Assembly: GCA_007833815.1 (NCBI GenBank)
Contig: CP033464.1
Coordinates: 5,191,501-5,255,500, forward strand
Direction: 5' to 3'
Origin: Brevibacillus laterosporus
GTDB taxonomy: Bacteria; Bacillota; Bacilli; Brevibacillales; Brevibacillaceae
Length of the DNA: 64,000 bases
The notes under the pieces are model-generated. The model searched no databases. It worked only from the letters and a program-made list of their open reading frames with translations, and was not told where the DNA came from. The stretch's first letter is position 1. Every line of letters starts with the position of its first letter. Of the stretch, positions 20,501 to 29,200 are shown one piece after another. The translations under genes and the position numbers were made by a program.

Positions 20501-21560
20501 ACTGTACAGAAACACCAAAGAGACGTTGAAGGTCCTTATGCTGATGTGCTTCTCGTAAATCTTCCATCATTTGATTGTACGGGAATCTTTGATGGCGTAG
20601 GATCGAAACCTGCTCTTTTGATACGACTTGCAATAATGAAAGCAAATCCATCTCAGGATCAACGAATACCCGTGTTGGCACTGTACTAACGAACATTCCT
20701 AACATTTCTTTTTCCTTTTTGGTTGTTCTGTTCGCGTAGTATGTACCAATTGAAACATCGTTCTGTGTTGTCTTTTTATGCAAGTAGATGTACAACGCAG
20801 TCATAAAGACTGTTAACATACTACTGTTTGTTTGTTTGCAAAACTCATACAGGTTATAATACAAACGCTCTTCTAAGATAATATTTTTTCTTTTTCCAGC
20901 AGTAGAGGTAAGAGGATTATATGATTTAAACCCTATCACTTCGGGTAAGGTGCTAAATTTATCTACCCAATACGATTTATCCTTTTGATAGCGATCCGAT
21001 TTTTCATAGTCCTGCTCCGTTTGTATAAAGTCGAAATAAGTATGATTCTCTGTTATTTCTGGAAGCTCATCATTTGCAATCTGAGAATAGTATTCGTTCG
21101 CTTGATTGACGAACATTCTTGCAGAGATTCCGTCGCAGACAATATGATGAATTTTGACATTGTACCAATATTCTTGGTCACTAATCTTGCAAATGATAAA
21201 TTGATACAATTTTGAATGTAGAAGTTCAAATGGTGTACGATTGTGCTGGTCCAGCCACTTTAATGCCTGAGCTTCTCCATCAACACCTGAAAAATCGAAA
21301 CATTCGAACGATTTTTCGCTATATTCCTCCACATATTGCTGAGGATAGCCATTTTGAGCTGTCAATTTAATCCGAAAGGCATCGTGCCGGAAAATAATCA
21401 TATTTAGAGCTTGTTGCAAGGCACCTAGACTTATATTACCTTTCATTTTAATTGTCAATGAAATCGACGATACACCCGTATTTGGATAAAGTAATTCGGA
21501 GTACCAAATCCTTTGTTGAGGATGAGTCAACGAAAATAATTGAAGCAAATCCTTATTCAT
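14550..21560 (-). CDS. Dimodular NRPS, C-A(Ser)-T-C-A(Leu)-T-TE
   Basis: This 2336-residue synthetase has the order: condensation (1-440, HHIVCDG near 138; N-terminus LTHPQQRIWYSE as in starter C domains), adenylation (450-970), carrier (GGHSLR near 1005), condensation (HHIISDG near 1188), adenylation (1500-2000), carrier (GGHSLK near 2042) and type I thioesterase (GYSSGG near 2158). Read against GrsA, the first A domain gives DVWHFSLVDK, the classic serine code. The second gives DGAYTGEVVK, which I recall as a leucine code. The starter-like C domain suggests an acylated dipeptide core or uptake of an acyl donor. It lies 535 bases from the preceding gene fragment, so it probably has its own promoter. 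No epimerase or methyltransferase domain is seen. Confidence 0.9.
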   Translation of the reverse strand: MNKDLLQLFSLTHPQQRIWYSELLYPNTGVSSISLTIKMKGNISLGALQQALNMIIFRHDAFRIKLTAQNGYPQQYVEEYSEKSFECFDFSGVDGEAQALKWLDQHNRTPFELLHSKLYQFIICKISDQEYWYNVKIHHIVCDGISARMFVNQANEYYSQIANDELPEITENHTYFDFIQTEQDYEKSDRYQKDKSYWVDKFSTLPEVIGFKSYNPLTSTAGKRKNIILEERLYYNLYEFCKQTNSSMLTVFMTALYIYLHKKTTQNDVSIGTYYANRTTKKEKEMLGMFVSTVPTRVFVDPEMDLLSLLQVVSKEQVSILRHQRFPYNQMMEDLREAHQHKDLQRLFGVSVQYRAMNYSQYENVEIEVDENFCGDVINDFEMNVIELDNQKILFQLNYRAQLFTEMEMEQLIQQFFTIIETIIHHPTSKIADISLLREEEKNMIISEFNNTVMEYPREKLIHQLFEEQAARIPDQIAVICEGEQLSYRELNERANQLARKLRSEGVVADQLVGIMAERSLEMIIGIFGILKAGGAYMPIDPEFPEERIRYMLEDSKAKLLLAQPYLLERVIFAGKIVDINDAQSYHQDGSNLEAINGPNHLAYVIYTSGSTGKPKGVMIEHHSVINRLMWMHAKYPISSADTIMQKTAITFDVSVWELFWWSMVGSKMCLLSVGGEKNPEQILETIAEHRITTMHFVPAMLHAFLDYVEQQPSELVEEKLQSLRQVFASGEALPPQHVDRFRRAVSSVCEARLINLYGPTEATVDVTYFDCDTDEELAAIPIGKPIYNTQLYIVQADSENLQPIGIAGELCIAGVGTARGYLNRPELTEEKFVKNPFVAGERMYRTGDLARWLPDGNIEYLGRIDDQVKIRGVRIELGEIESQMRKLDGLREVVVVAKEDQAKEKFLCAYMVTDREVSTAEIRAHLTTQLPIAMIPSTFISLEAMPLTANGKIDKRSLPDPDNSLLNTEYVAPRTQLEVQLATVWQQVLGIDRVGCKDDFFALGGHSLRAMMVITQMHKEYQMDIPLRFLFEKPTIEEIAQYLESERMKQIISIRPATKQDYYPVSAAQRRMFILNQFDGIDISYNMPSIMLLEGKLDLVKLETAFKGLINRHESLRTSFELVNGSPVQKIHSVVDFAVDYQVTVEEELEEIIDEFIKPFQLNMAPLLRVKLVQTRLDRYLLLVDTHHIISDGVSSGIIISELVELYQGNTLPELTIQYKDFSEWQHEQSQTDLYRKQEDHWVQTFADEIPVLNLPTDFPRPNTQSFDGDVITRGTGKELMEGLYKIATDTGTTLYMVLLATYNVLLSKYSGQEDLIVGTPVTGRSHVDLQSTVGMFVNTLAMRNKPARSKSFREFLIEVKQNALQAYENQDYPFEELVEKLELQSDVSRNPMFDTMFTLQNRGEDSIELDELRFIAYEWENKWKHSKFDITFIATEERDQIIIGVEYCTKLYRQETIERLTTNYLQIIKAIVDNPEVKLATIEILTNAEKNQLLQEFTNTERNYQQDTTIHQLFEEQVRKTPDQVALIWNKKELTYQELNERANQLARTLRNKGIVPNQLVAIMVDRSVEMIVGIMGILKAGAAYVPIDPAYPTERIEYVLEDSGAVLLLTQSHLFNGLAVNMVRLDLDEEQNYVVDGTNLTVVNQPTDLAYVIYTSGTTGKPKGVMIEHHSIVNCLQWRRDEYAFNPKDKALQIFSFAFDGFVASLFAPMLGGATSILPREEEAKDPFALRKLIASESITHYYGVPSLFNAIVDSATAEDLHQLRCVTLGGEKLSPQIVQKIKQKNPAIEINNEYGPTENSVVTTIQRAIGVDQEITIGRPLANVVVYIVNNEHHLQPIGVVGELCIAGRGLGRGYLNRPELTEEKFVANPFVPGERMYKTGDLAKWRPDGTIEYVGRVDEQVKVRGFRIEIGEIESTILQYHGVKEVVVTAQEDQHAQQYLCAYFVAEKEVVLADLRKFVSKELPAYMVPTYFVQLLELPTTANGKVDKRALPKPQNVGVAAKEYIAPRNMVEEQLATIWKEVLAVEKIGITDHFFEIGGHSLKAMLLISKVYEYMQEELPLHLVFQHPTIEKMAEFILHKQYEQNAGHPILLNKETNRPVFSFTPIAAHSTFYQKLAEEVHDISLYSFDFIEEDNRIEQYVNAITQIDSEGPYTLMGYSSGGNLAFEVAKVLENQGRQVSSIILFDSYWKDKAIEQTATEARKEIGAYFKKIAENNELFNMTKEDLEQFITNDFIKQGFFQNMFSYLMFHNQLVNKGNTKAAIHLIQAECEQGNVTAYEAEKWNEEVWARASERFINYRGYGDHSRMLSGEQVTKNGSILKEILQEFFVLK

Positions 21561-22095
21561 ATTGCTGCACCTCTTGTTAGAAATTATAGTTTATATAAAA
21601 AAATACTATGATTGCTTACTATGTGGATGCTATCGGCATGTTGCAAGGTTTGACTGTATGTTAGGATAGATCACGTTAATCTAAGATTTATGAGAGTTAT
21701 GTCTAGAGATGTAGGGAGTCGCTTGAGGAAAGACGGTACTTTATGCAGAGGAATCATCATGATGTGAGAAAAGATTTTTTGTCTATGAATCTATCAAATA
21801 TTTTACCATCACCTCTTTTACTCAAGGATAATTGAAGCGGTTGTATGCGATCATACTTGGCCTCCTTTTCGATGTGAGTGACATATTGTTGCAGCAAAAA
21901 ACCTTTGACCTCACTGTAAAAGCTAAATCGCATATTCCACAAAAATATATTTTATGAAAAAATAAACATTTGCGACTCACCATAACATATTAGCATTATT
22001 CTTCCATTTAAGTGTTTGTAAATTTTGTGAACTTTTATATGTATTTCTGTAAATTTCATGCTGAAAAAGTCCAAGATGCTATTGACCGTACTATA
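21561..22095. other. Intergenic stretch between NRPS gene and ABC fragment
   Basis: About 535 AT-rich bases. A minus-strand open frame of 61 codons (21757-21942) lacks a clear binding site and any motif I know; I do not call it. The NRPS start itself has AGAGGTGCAGC before its ATG. A promoter must lie here if the NRPS gene is expressed separately, but I cannot pick one with confidence. Confidence 0.4.
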
Positions 22096-22349
22096 CTAAT
22101 GAATAGAGATTGCTTTGTCAGAAGTGGTTTCCCCTGCAAATAAACGCAGGTAAGGTCCCTCTTTCACTTTCATCTCATCAGGTGTCCCATGATCCACGAT
22201 AGAACCCTGCTCCATCACGAAAATGACATTTGCTATCTCTGCTGTTTGCATTTGATGCGTTACGATCATGACGGTACGTTGATCCTTTAATGAGCGGATC
22301 ACGTCACGAACACATGATTCGCTTTGTTTTCAGAGGATACTCTTTCTCT
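22096..22349 (-). pseudogene. C-terminal fragment of an ABC transporter ATPase
   Basis: Only the last part of a nucleotide-binding domain is left: SLKDQRTVMIVTHQMQTAE (H-loop region), then VIFVMEQGSIVDHGTPDEM, the typical end of an ABC exporter or amino-acid transporter ATPase. Walker A, signature and Walker B are absent. It lies 50 bases after the acetyltransferase gene. It is a second exporter remnant in the NRPS island and does not continue the one at 13.6-14.4 kb. Confidence 0.75.
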
Positions 22350-22910
22350 CTAGTTGCCTTTTACAGATTTAGCGATAAAAATAGTATCTACATATGTACC
22401 GTCAGGATATTTGACCTCTGCGATCTTCCTTCCCTCTTCTACAAACCCAAAGCTCTTCAATAAGCGAAGGGACCTTTCATTATGAGCAAATGCCTCGCCT
22501 GATAGCTTCTCAATGACAGGATGTGCCTCTGCCCACTCTAGCATGACTTCAAAAAAGAGACTTCCCATTCTTTGACCGCGCCACTCTTCTTTAATTGTTA
22601 AAGCGATCATACCTACATGCTGTACTCTCTTTGTTTCTCTTGGCGTAACGGTCATAATTCCGATTAATTCATTCTCGTATTCCGCGATAAACGCCACTTT
22701 ATTGGGATCATTCCAAAAGGTATCAATACCGGCTGCGACTTGCACATCATTTGCGATAAATTCTTCTCCAGAAGTGAGCATGAAGGAATTATCGTGAAAT
22801 ACTCGTTCGTAATGCTTCCGAATGATCGAAGCGTCCTTTGCTGTCGGTGAACGAAATGAAATGATGCGATCCGATTTGTTTTGTTTCAACACAGGTACGA
22901 TCTGAGCCAT
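22350..22910 (-). CDS. GNAT-family N-acetyltransferase
   Basis: This 186-residue protein follows the GNAT plan: a central strand ending VGMIALTIKEEWRGQRMGSLF (with the acetyl-CoA pyrophosphate loop RGQRMG), then KLSGEAFAHNERSLRLLKSFGF, the usual motif B. It starts with AGGAAGG upstream of the ATG, six bases after the NRPS gene stop, so it is translated from the NRPS message. It could acetylate the peptide, either as tailoring or for self-protection, or an unrelated amine. Confidence 0.85.
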   Translation of the reverse strand: MAQIVPVLKQNKSDRIISFRSPTAKDASIIRKHYERVFHDNSFMLTSGEEFIANDVQVAAGIDTFWNDPNKVAFIAEYENELIGIMTVTPRETKRVQHVGMIALTIKEEWRGQRMGSLFFEVMLEWAEAHPVIEKLSGEAFAHNERSLRLLKSFGFVEEGRKIAEVKYPDGTYVDTIFIAKSVKGN

Positions 22911-22916
22911 AGTTAT

Positions 22917-25900
22917 CTATCCTTCCTTTTTAATCTTCTGTAAAATACGTTGAACCATTTTGGCATTCCTTTGTAAAAAATGACCATTAAACATACTGTA
23001 ATGCATGCCTGCACCTTGATATTCTCTATAGGTTCCTTTTGTAAATTTACCCCACATTTGCAAATCGGCGGGCTGCGCAATATTGGCCTCATCTGGTTCT
23101 GCTTGTACAAAGTGAATGGAAGCATGTACTTGACCCACATGAGCCAACTGAAGGAAGAAAGCAACATACGCTCTGGTTTTCTTCAGAACCTGCTCTTTCA
23201 CAACCTCATCACCATGGCTAAAGTCTAAGATTTCTCTGATATTTTCTAGTTGCAAGAAGCGCTCAATCTCATCTTCTAGCTCCTCTGGAGTCATTTTCAT
23301 CTGCTCTGTTTTCATGTAGGTGTCAAACATAATGATGTCAGATACAGTGTGTCCCTTCTCTTCCATTGCTTTTGCCACTTCGAATGCTAGATTTCCACCA
23401 GCTGAATAACCTAGAAAAATGTAGGGTCCTTCTGGCTCCGCATCCAAAATCTGTTGAGTATATAGCTCTATGCGATTTTCCTCATCCAAATATTCAAATC
23501 CATAAAACGTAGCTTCCTGATCTAATAATTCCGCAATTCGTTTGTAGATAAAGATAAAACCATTTATCGGAGGAAAACAAATCACTTTGATATCGCCAGC
23601 TCGGTTTAATAGCGTCATATGGTTGTTACTCTCCTCCATATAAAAAGCAAAGGCCCGTTCTGCCATATATTCTATCGTTGGGTTTTCATACAGTAATTTT
23701 AATGGAATCTCTACGTTTAATTCTTGTGCCACTAGATTAATTATCTTCAGCATTTTTAGTGAGTATCCACCCAGCTCGAAGAAATTGTCCTTAATTCCGA
23801 TCGGTTTTATTTCCAGTACATCCTCCCAGATGCTCACTAGATTAGCCTCAAGGGATGTTCTGGGCGCCACATACTCTTGCTTTGAGCGCAGGCTGTTCTC
23901 TGGCTTTGGCAAGGCTTTTCGATCGATTTTCCCATTAGGGGTTAGCGGCATTTTCTCTATCTGTATCACGTACGTAGGGAGCATATAGTCAGGCAAAGAA
24001 ACAGAAAGGGCTTTTCTTACATCTATGTTTCCTATGTCTTCTGTAGCCACCAAATAGGCGCATAGCTCATTGATTCCATCCTTGTTTTGTCTAGCTATAA
24101 CTACTGCTTCCTGCACAAAGCTACGTAACAGCAACTGCTCCTCAATCTCACCCAATTCAATGCGATGACCTCTAATTTTCACTTGGTGGTCTAGTCGTCC
24201 CATATATTCGAGGGTGCCGTCTGCCAGCCATCTAGCCAAGTCCCCTGTCTTATACATACGTTCTCCAGCGATATAAGGGTTGTCGATAAAGCGTTCCTGC
24301 GTTAGCTCCTGTCTGTTTAGATAGCCCCTCGCTACGCCTGCTCCCGATACATACATCTCGCCTGGGACACCGATTGGTAACAGCTTTCTCTCCTGATCCA
24401 AAACATAGATAGACAGCGTCGGAATCGGCTTTCCTATGTTGCTTGCGTGCTGATGAAAATCCTCTTCTATCAGCTCACGGAAGGTAGCATGGACCGTGAT
24501 TTCGGTTATGCCATACATATTGATCAGTTTGGTCTGAGGATATTTTGCTTTCCATGGCTGTAGCTGTCTTGGTGTTAAGGCTTCACCGCCAAAAATGACG
24601 TACCTCATATTCAGATTTTGATCAGTGGATTTTACCTCTTCATTTATGATCTGATAAAATGCGGTAGGTGTTTGATTGAGTACCGTTACTTGCTCACTCT
24701 GTAGTAATTGTAAGAAGACTTTGGTATCTTGTGCCACCAGCTTAGGAACCACTACCAGCTTTCCGCCAAACAGTAATGCTCCGAAAATTTCCCATACGGA
24801 AAAATCGAAGCTAAAGGAATGAAACAGCGTCCAAACATCTTGATGGGTAAATGAAAATAAGGGGGTGTCTGGAAAGAATAAACGCACGACATGTCTGTGT
24901 TCAATCATGACACCCTTGGGATGTCCAGTCGTCCCTGAAGTATAGATGATGTACGCTAAGGATTGCGGTGAAATCGCGACAGACAGATTTTCACTAGCGT
25001 ACTTCTCTAGGTTTTCATCACGTAAATGAATGATTGTTCCCGGATAAGTGGAAACCTTTCCTTCAGGTCTATCGGTAAGCAGAAGCTTCGCCCCGCTATC
25101 TTCTAGCATATAATGGATTCGATCCTGTGGATAAATCGGATCGATGGGAAGGTAGGCTGCACCTGCTTTTACAATGCCAAGTATTCCCACAATCATCTCC
25201 AAGGAACGCTCAACCATGATCCCTACGATATCGTTAGGTTCAATTCCACGCTCTGTAAGTGACCTTGCTACTTGATTAGCACGTCTATTCAATTCTTCAT
25301 ACGTCATACGTTGATCATCACATACCAAGGCTTCTCGATCCGAATGCTTCTTTGCCTGCTCCTCGAATAGTTGTACAATTGTTTTGTCCTGCGGATAACT
25401 GGACTGTGTCTGATTAAAGCCGAATATGAGCTGATTTTTTTCCTGTTCAGACAAGATCTCGATCTCCCGACTAGGTTGTTTCGGGTTGGACAAAGCTTGC
25501 TGTAGTAGTCGCAGAGCATGCTGAACAATGCGCTGTATCGTCTCCTCCTGATAACATTCTGAATCGTAATGCAGCTCTATTTCCAGGCTATTTCCCACAG
25601 CTCGAAATAGGAAGAGTGTTTTACTCTCTATGTTATCGATTTCTCCCACGTCATCATGTACGCTATCGAGCAGAACAACCGTCTGCATATTTATCTGTGA
25701 TGGATCATTTATCTCTGGGTGTAGCATCCGTACAGCTTCTGCAAAAGACAGATTGGGATGCTGATCTGCCTCCATGACGGTTTGTTTGATTTTTCCCGCC
25801 CATTCGGCAAAGCTATCATTCTTCGTTCTAAATGTTCGCAGAGCAAGAAGATGGTTGGCTGTGTCCTCACTCCTTTTCATCTGAAAAGGGGGCATACCGA

Positions 25901-26192
25901 CTAGAATATCCTCACTCCCTGTATAATGGCTAAGCAACAGCTTCACACCCGTAACTAGCAAAACGTACATACCAAACGCCGATCCATTGCTGGTTGCTAT
26001 TACTTTTTCGGACAGCTCGGCAGGAAAGACCGCTTTATATACAGACCTAGTGCTCTCTTTGCGTGTTCTGGTAAAATCCTCTGGGAATCCACTCGCGACT
26101 ACATTTCCTTGTAATTTGCCTAACCAGTATTGCTGTTCCTCTTGCCACTTTCCAGTCGTCATTGTACTTGATTGACTCAATGTGTCACGCAT
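22917..26192 (-). CDS. NRPS module with half C domain: C(lobe)-A(Thr)-T-TE
   Basis: This 1091-residue synthetase begins with only the second lobe of a condensation domain (EEQQYWLGKL onward, residues 15-235). The HHxxxDG catalytic lobe is missing. The start is well supported by AAGGAGAG upstream of the ATG, so this is not a missed start. An adenylation domain (240-770) follows with code DFWNIGMVHK, the threonine code known from DhbF. Then come a carrier (ELGGYSLKML near 805) and a thioesterase (GYSAGG near 928). The upstream gene ends in a complete C domain, 75 bases away, so the two genes most likely form one line ending in Thr and TE release. Confidence 0.9.
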   Translation of the reverse strand: MRDTLSQSSTMTTGKWQEEQQYWLGKLQGNVVASGFPEDFTRTRKESTRSVYKAVFPAELSEKVIATSNGSAFGMYVLLVTGVKLLLSHYTGSEDILVGMPPFQMKRSEDTANHLLALRTFRTKNDSFAEWAGKIKQTVMEADQHPNLSFAEAVRMLHPEINDPSQINMQTVVLLDSVHDDVGEIDNIESKTLFLFRAVGNSLEIELHYDSECYQEETIQRIVQHALRLLQQALSNPKQPSREIEILSEQEKNQLIFGFNQTQSSYPQDKTIVQLFEEQAKKHSDREALVCDDQRMTYEELNRRANQVARSLTERGIEPNDIVGIMVERSLEMIVGILGIVKAGAAYLPIDPIYPQDRIHYMLEDSGAKLLLTDRPEGKVSTYPGTIIHLRDENLEKYASENLSVAISPQSLAYIIYTSGTTGHPKGVMIEHRHVVRLFFPDTPLFSFTHQDVWTLFHSFSFDFSVWEIFGALLFGGKLVVVPKLVAQDTKVFLQLLQSEQVTVLNQTPTAFYQIINEEVKSTDQNLNMRYVIFGGEALTPRQLQPWKAKYPQTKLINMYGITEITVHATFRELIEEDFHQHASNIGKPIPTLSIYVLDQERKLLPIGVPGEMYVSGAGVARGYLNRQELTQERFIDNPYIAGERMYKTGDLARWLADGTLEYMGRLDHQVKIRGHRIELGEIEEQLLLRSFVQEAVVIARQNKDGINELCAYLVATEDIGNIDVRKALSVSLPDYMLPTYVIQIEKMPLTPNGKIDRKALPKPENSLRSKQEYVAPRTSLEANLVSIWEDVLEIKPIGIKDNFFELGGYSLKMLKIINLVAQELNVEIPLKLLYENPTIEYMAERAFAFYMEESNNHMTLLNRAGDIKVICFPPINGFIFIYKRIAELLDQEATFYGFEYLDEENRIELYTQQILDAEPEGPYIFLGYSAGGNLAFEVAKAMEEKGHTVSDIIMFDTYMKTEQMKMTPEELEDEIERFLQLENIREILDFSHGDEVVKEQVLKKTRAYVAFFLQLAHVGQVHASIHFVQAEPDEANIAQPADLQMWGKFTKGTYREYQGAGMHYSMFNGHFLQRNAKMVQRILQKIKKEG

Positions 26193-26267
26193 CCTTTTTC
26201 TCTCCTTATCAGATCGTGTAGGGAGAGAATGCCCCTCCCTTTTTTACCAGAGAAAAACCCTTACCTG

Positions 26268-29200
26268 TTAAAATGTAAACGTGAAGTCTTCCGTTATGGC
26301 ACTCTCCATTTTTTTCGTTCGCAAAAAGGGAATCTCGTTTATGAGCATATCCTTGTTCGCTGTAACCATCCGGAGAAGCTCCACATAGTTCTGTCCCATC
26401 TGCTCAATGGTGTCGCGTTTAAATAACGCTGTGCGATACTCCCATGTGAAATGGAACCTGTCTCCTTGCTCCATTGCCTGCAAAGTAAGGTCGAATTTTG
26501 CAGTTTGATGCGTGTACGGATAGGGTATTAACGTTAGTCCATTTACTTGGCTTGTTTGCCAATCTGTATTTTGGAGTACAAATACTACATCAAAAAGAGG
26601 GTTGCGATTAGGAGTTCGCTCAGCCTTCACCTTTTCGATTAGCTCCTCAAATTGATAGTCTTGGTTCTCAAAAGCCTTTAACGAAGTCAATTTAGCCTCA
26701 TCTAAATAAGCTGCAAACGATTTACTACCCTCTGGATGCATTCGAAGTACCAATGTATTCACAAACATACCGACGATCCGTTGAATATCATCATCTCTCC
26801 TGCCTGCAATCGGTGACCCAATCATGATTTCGTCCTGACCACTATATTGAGCCAGTAGCAGACCGAACGTTGAAAGTAAGATCATAAAGGGGGTTGTTCC
26901 TGTTTCCTCTGCTATTTGATGCACGAGGTGGGTTGTTTCCTGATCAAGAGTAATCGATAACTGATCTCCTGCAAACGTGAGAGCCTCCGGACGCTGGTAA
27001 TCAAGTGGGAGTTGCAGAACAGGAAGCTCTCCGGCTAACTGTTGCAGCCAATATTCTTCTTGTTTCAAATAGGGGGCGGTTTGTTTCCAGAATTGCTGCC
27101 ATACGGCATAATCCTTATATTGCAGTCGTAGTGCAGGTAGCTCTTCCCCTTGATAAAGTCGTACAAATTCATCCGTAAAGGTAGCCATGGAGACGGCATC
27201 TGAAATAATGTGATGAATGTCTACTAGTAAAAGATGACGGTCTGCCGCAAGCTCAATGAGACCAACTCGAAGTAAAGGCGGTGTCTCCAGATCAAAAGGC
27301 TGAATACATGCTTGGATCAATGCGTGGATATCTTCCTCAGCTACATGGTTGTTCCTCATATCTTCATATTGAATCGTAAAATCTGCCTTATCATGTACGC
27401 GTTGCATCGGTTCCCCGTGCACCATTTCAAAGGACGTTCGCAATGTAGCATGCCTTTGAATCAAGTGTTGAAAAGCTATTTCCATGCGTTCTCGATCTAC
27501 AGCTCCCTCCAGCATTATCACAGCCAAAATATTGTAACTCACGGTAGCTCCGTCTAATTGATGAAGCAGGAAAAGTCGTTTTTGTGCAGAAGAAAGCGGA
27601 TAGTATTCGCTCTCCTGTGCAGGCTGGATACCCTTGTGCACGCTTTTCTCCATTTCTGGAAGTAGTTTTGCCAACGATGCTATGGTGGGATATTGGAAGA
27701 CTTTTTCAATTGGCAGTTGAACATGCCATTCTTTATGGACCTTAGCAACAAACATCATCACTTTTAAAGAATGTCCACCCAATTCAAAAAAATCATCGTA
27801 GATACTAATCGGATTGATTCCTAATAAGTCCTGCCACAGCATTGCCATGCGAGCTTCCAACAGAGTGCGTGGAGCTACATACTCTTGATTTCTAACCGCA
27901 TTCCTTTCAGAGATGGATAATGTTTTTCGGTCAACCTTTCCATTGGGTGTAAGCGGAATCTGATCGATCTGGTACATATGAGTGGGGATCATATATCCTG
28001 GTAAAAAGATTGCTAGATCATCCTTTACCTTGGCAAAGGATAAAGCTTCCTCCGATACGAGATGAGCGCATAGTTCATGTTCGCCTAGAGAGCTCGTCCA
28101 CACCGAAACCACGGCTTCCTTAACATATCCAAGCTCCCTGATTTTGGCCTCTATCTCCCCTGTTTCGATACGATATCCACGCACCTTTACCTGATGATCC
28201 ATACGACCTAAAAACTCTACATTTCCATCTGGTAGCCACCTAGCTACATCTCCCGTTTTATACATCCGTTCACCTGATACATACGGGTTTGGGATGAATT
28301 TTTGCAGAGTCAATTCCTCCTGCTTGTAATAGCCACGCGCTACACCAGCCCCTCCTATGCACAATTCCCCCGGAATTCCTACAGGCAACAACTGATTCTG
28401 TTGATTGACGATATAGTAGCTCGTATTGGGTAATGGCTTTCCAATTGGGACATGGCTTTGCCCATTCAACCAACCAGCTTCCTCTTCAAAATAGCTAGAC
28501 TCAATGCTAGCCTCCGTTACCCCGTAGGTATTTAAAATACGTATTGCTTGTCCAAACTTCTGTAATAAATAAGTGAAATCTTTGATCGATACGGTATCGG
28601 CTCCAAGCAGAATTAGCTTCAGATCGGGTAGCTCCAAGCCCTCTTCTGCAACATACTGCATAATGGGTACAAATAAAGCTGGAGTCGTATCAACCATGCT
28701 AATTTGATGCTTACGCATGAATTCATATAAAGCGGGGGGATGAATCCGAATGTCTTCTGGACAAATAATGAGCTGACCACCTGTAAGGAGCGCTTTTGCC
28801 ATATCCCCAGCAAATACGTCAAATGAAAAGCTAGCCATTTGCAATAACTGACAAGGAGTTTGCTTCAGCTCGTACTCCTGCATCCAGGCATAGGCCGCAT
28901 TCACATAGCCACGGTGTTCAATCATTACTCCTTTGGGATTTCCCGTTGATCCTGATGTGTAAATCAGGTATGCCATGTTTTCGGGTTTCGTAACACCAAC
29001 CAAATTAGAGCCATCTGGGTGGTAATTCAATTCATCCTCGACATACAGGATTTCTTTCGTATATTCTCCTTTATTTATCTGAAGATGAGCCTCTGTCGCT
29101 CTCGTTGTAAATAACATCATCGAATCGCTATCCGTAAGCAAGTAGTAAATACGCTCGCTGGGATAATGGGGATCGATTGGTACATAGGCTCCACCTGCTT

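Noticed and set aside
22096-22302. Small ABC ATPase as a working gene
   Set aside because: Only the H-loop and later part are present, without Walker A or signature, so it cannot bind ATP as an ABC protein.
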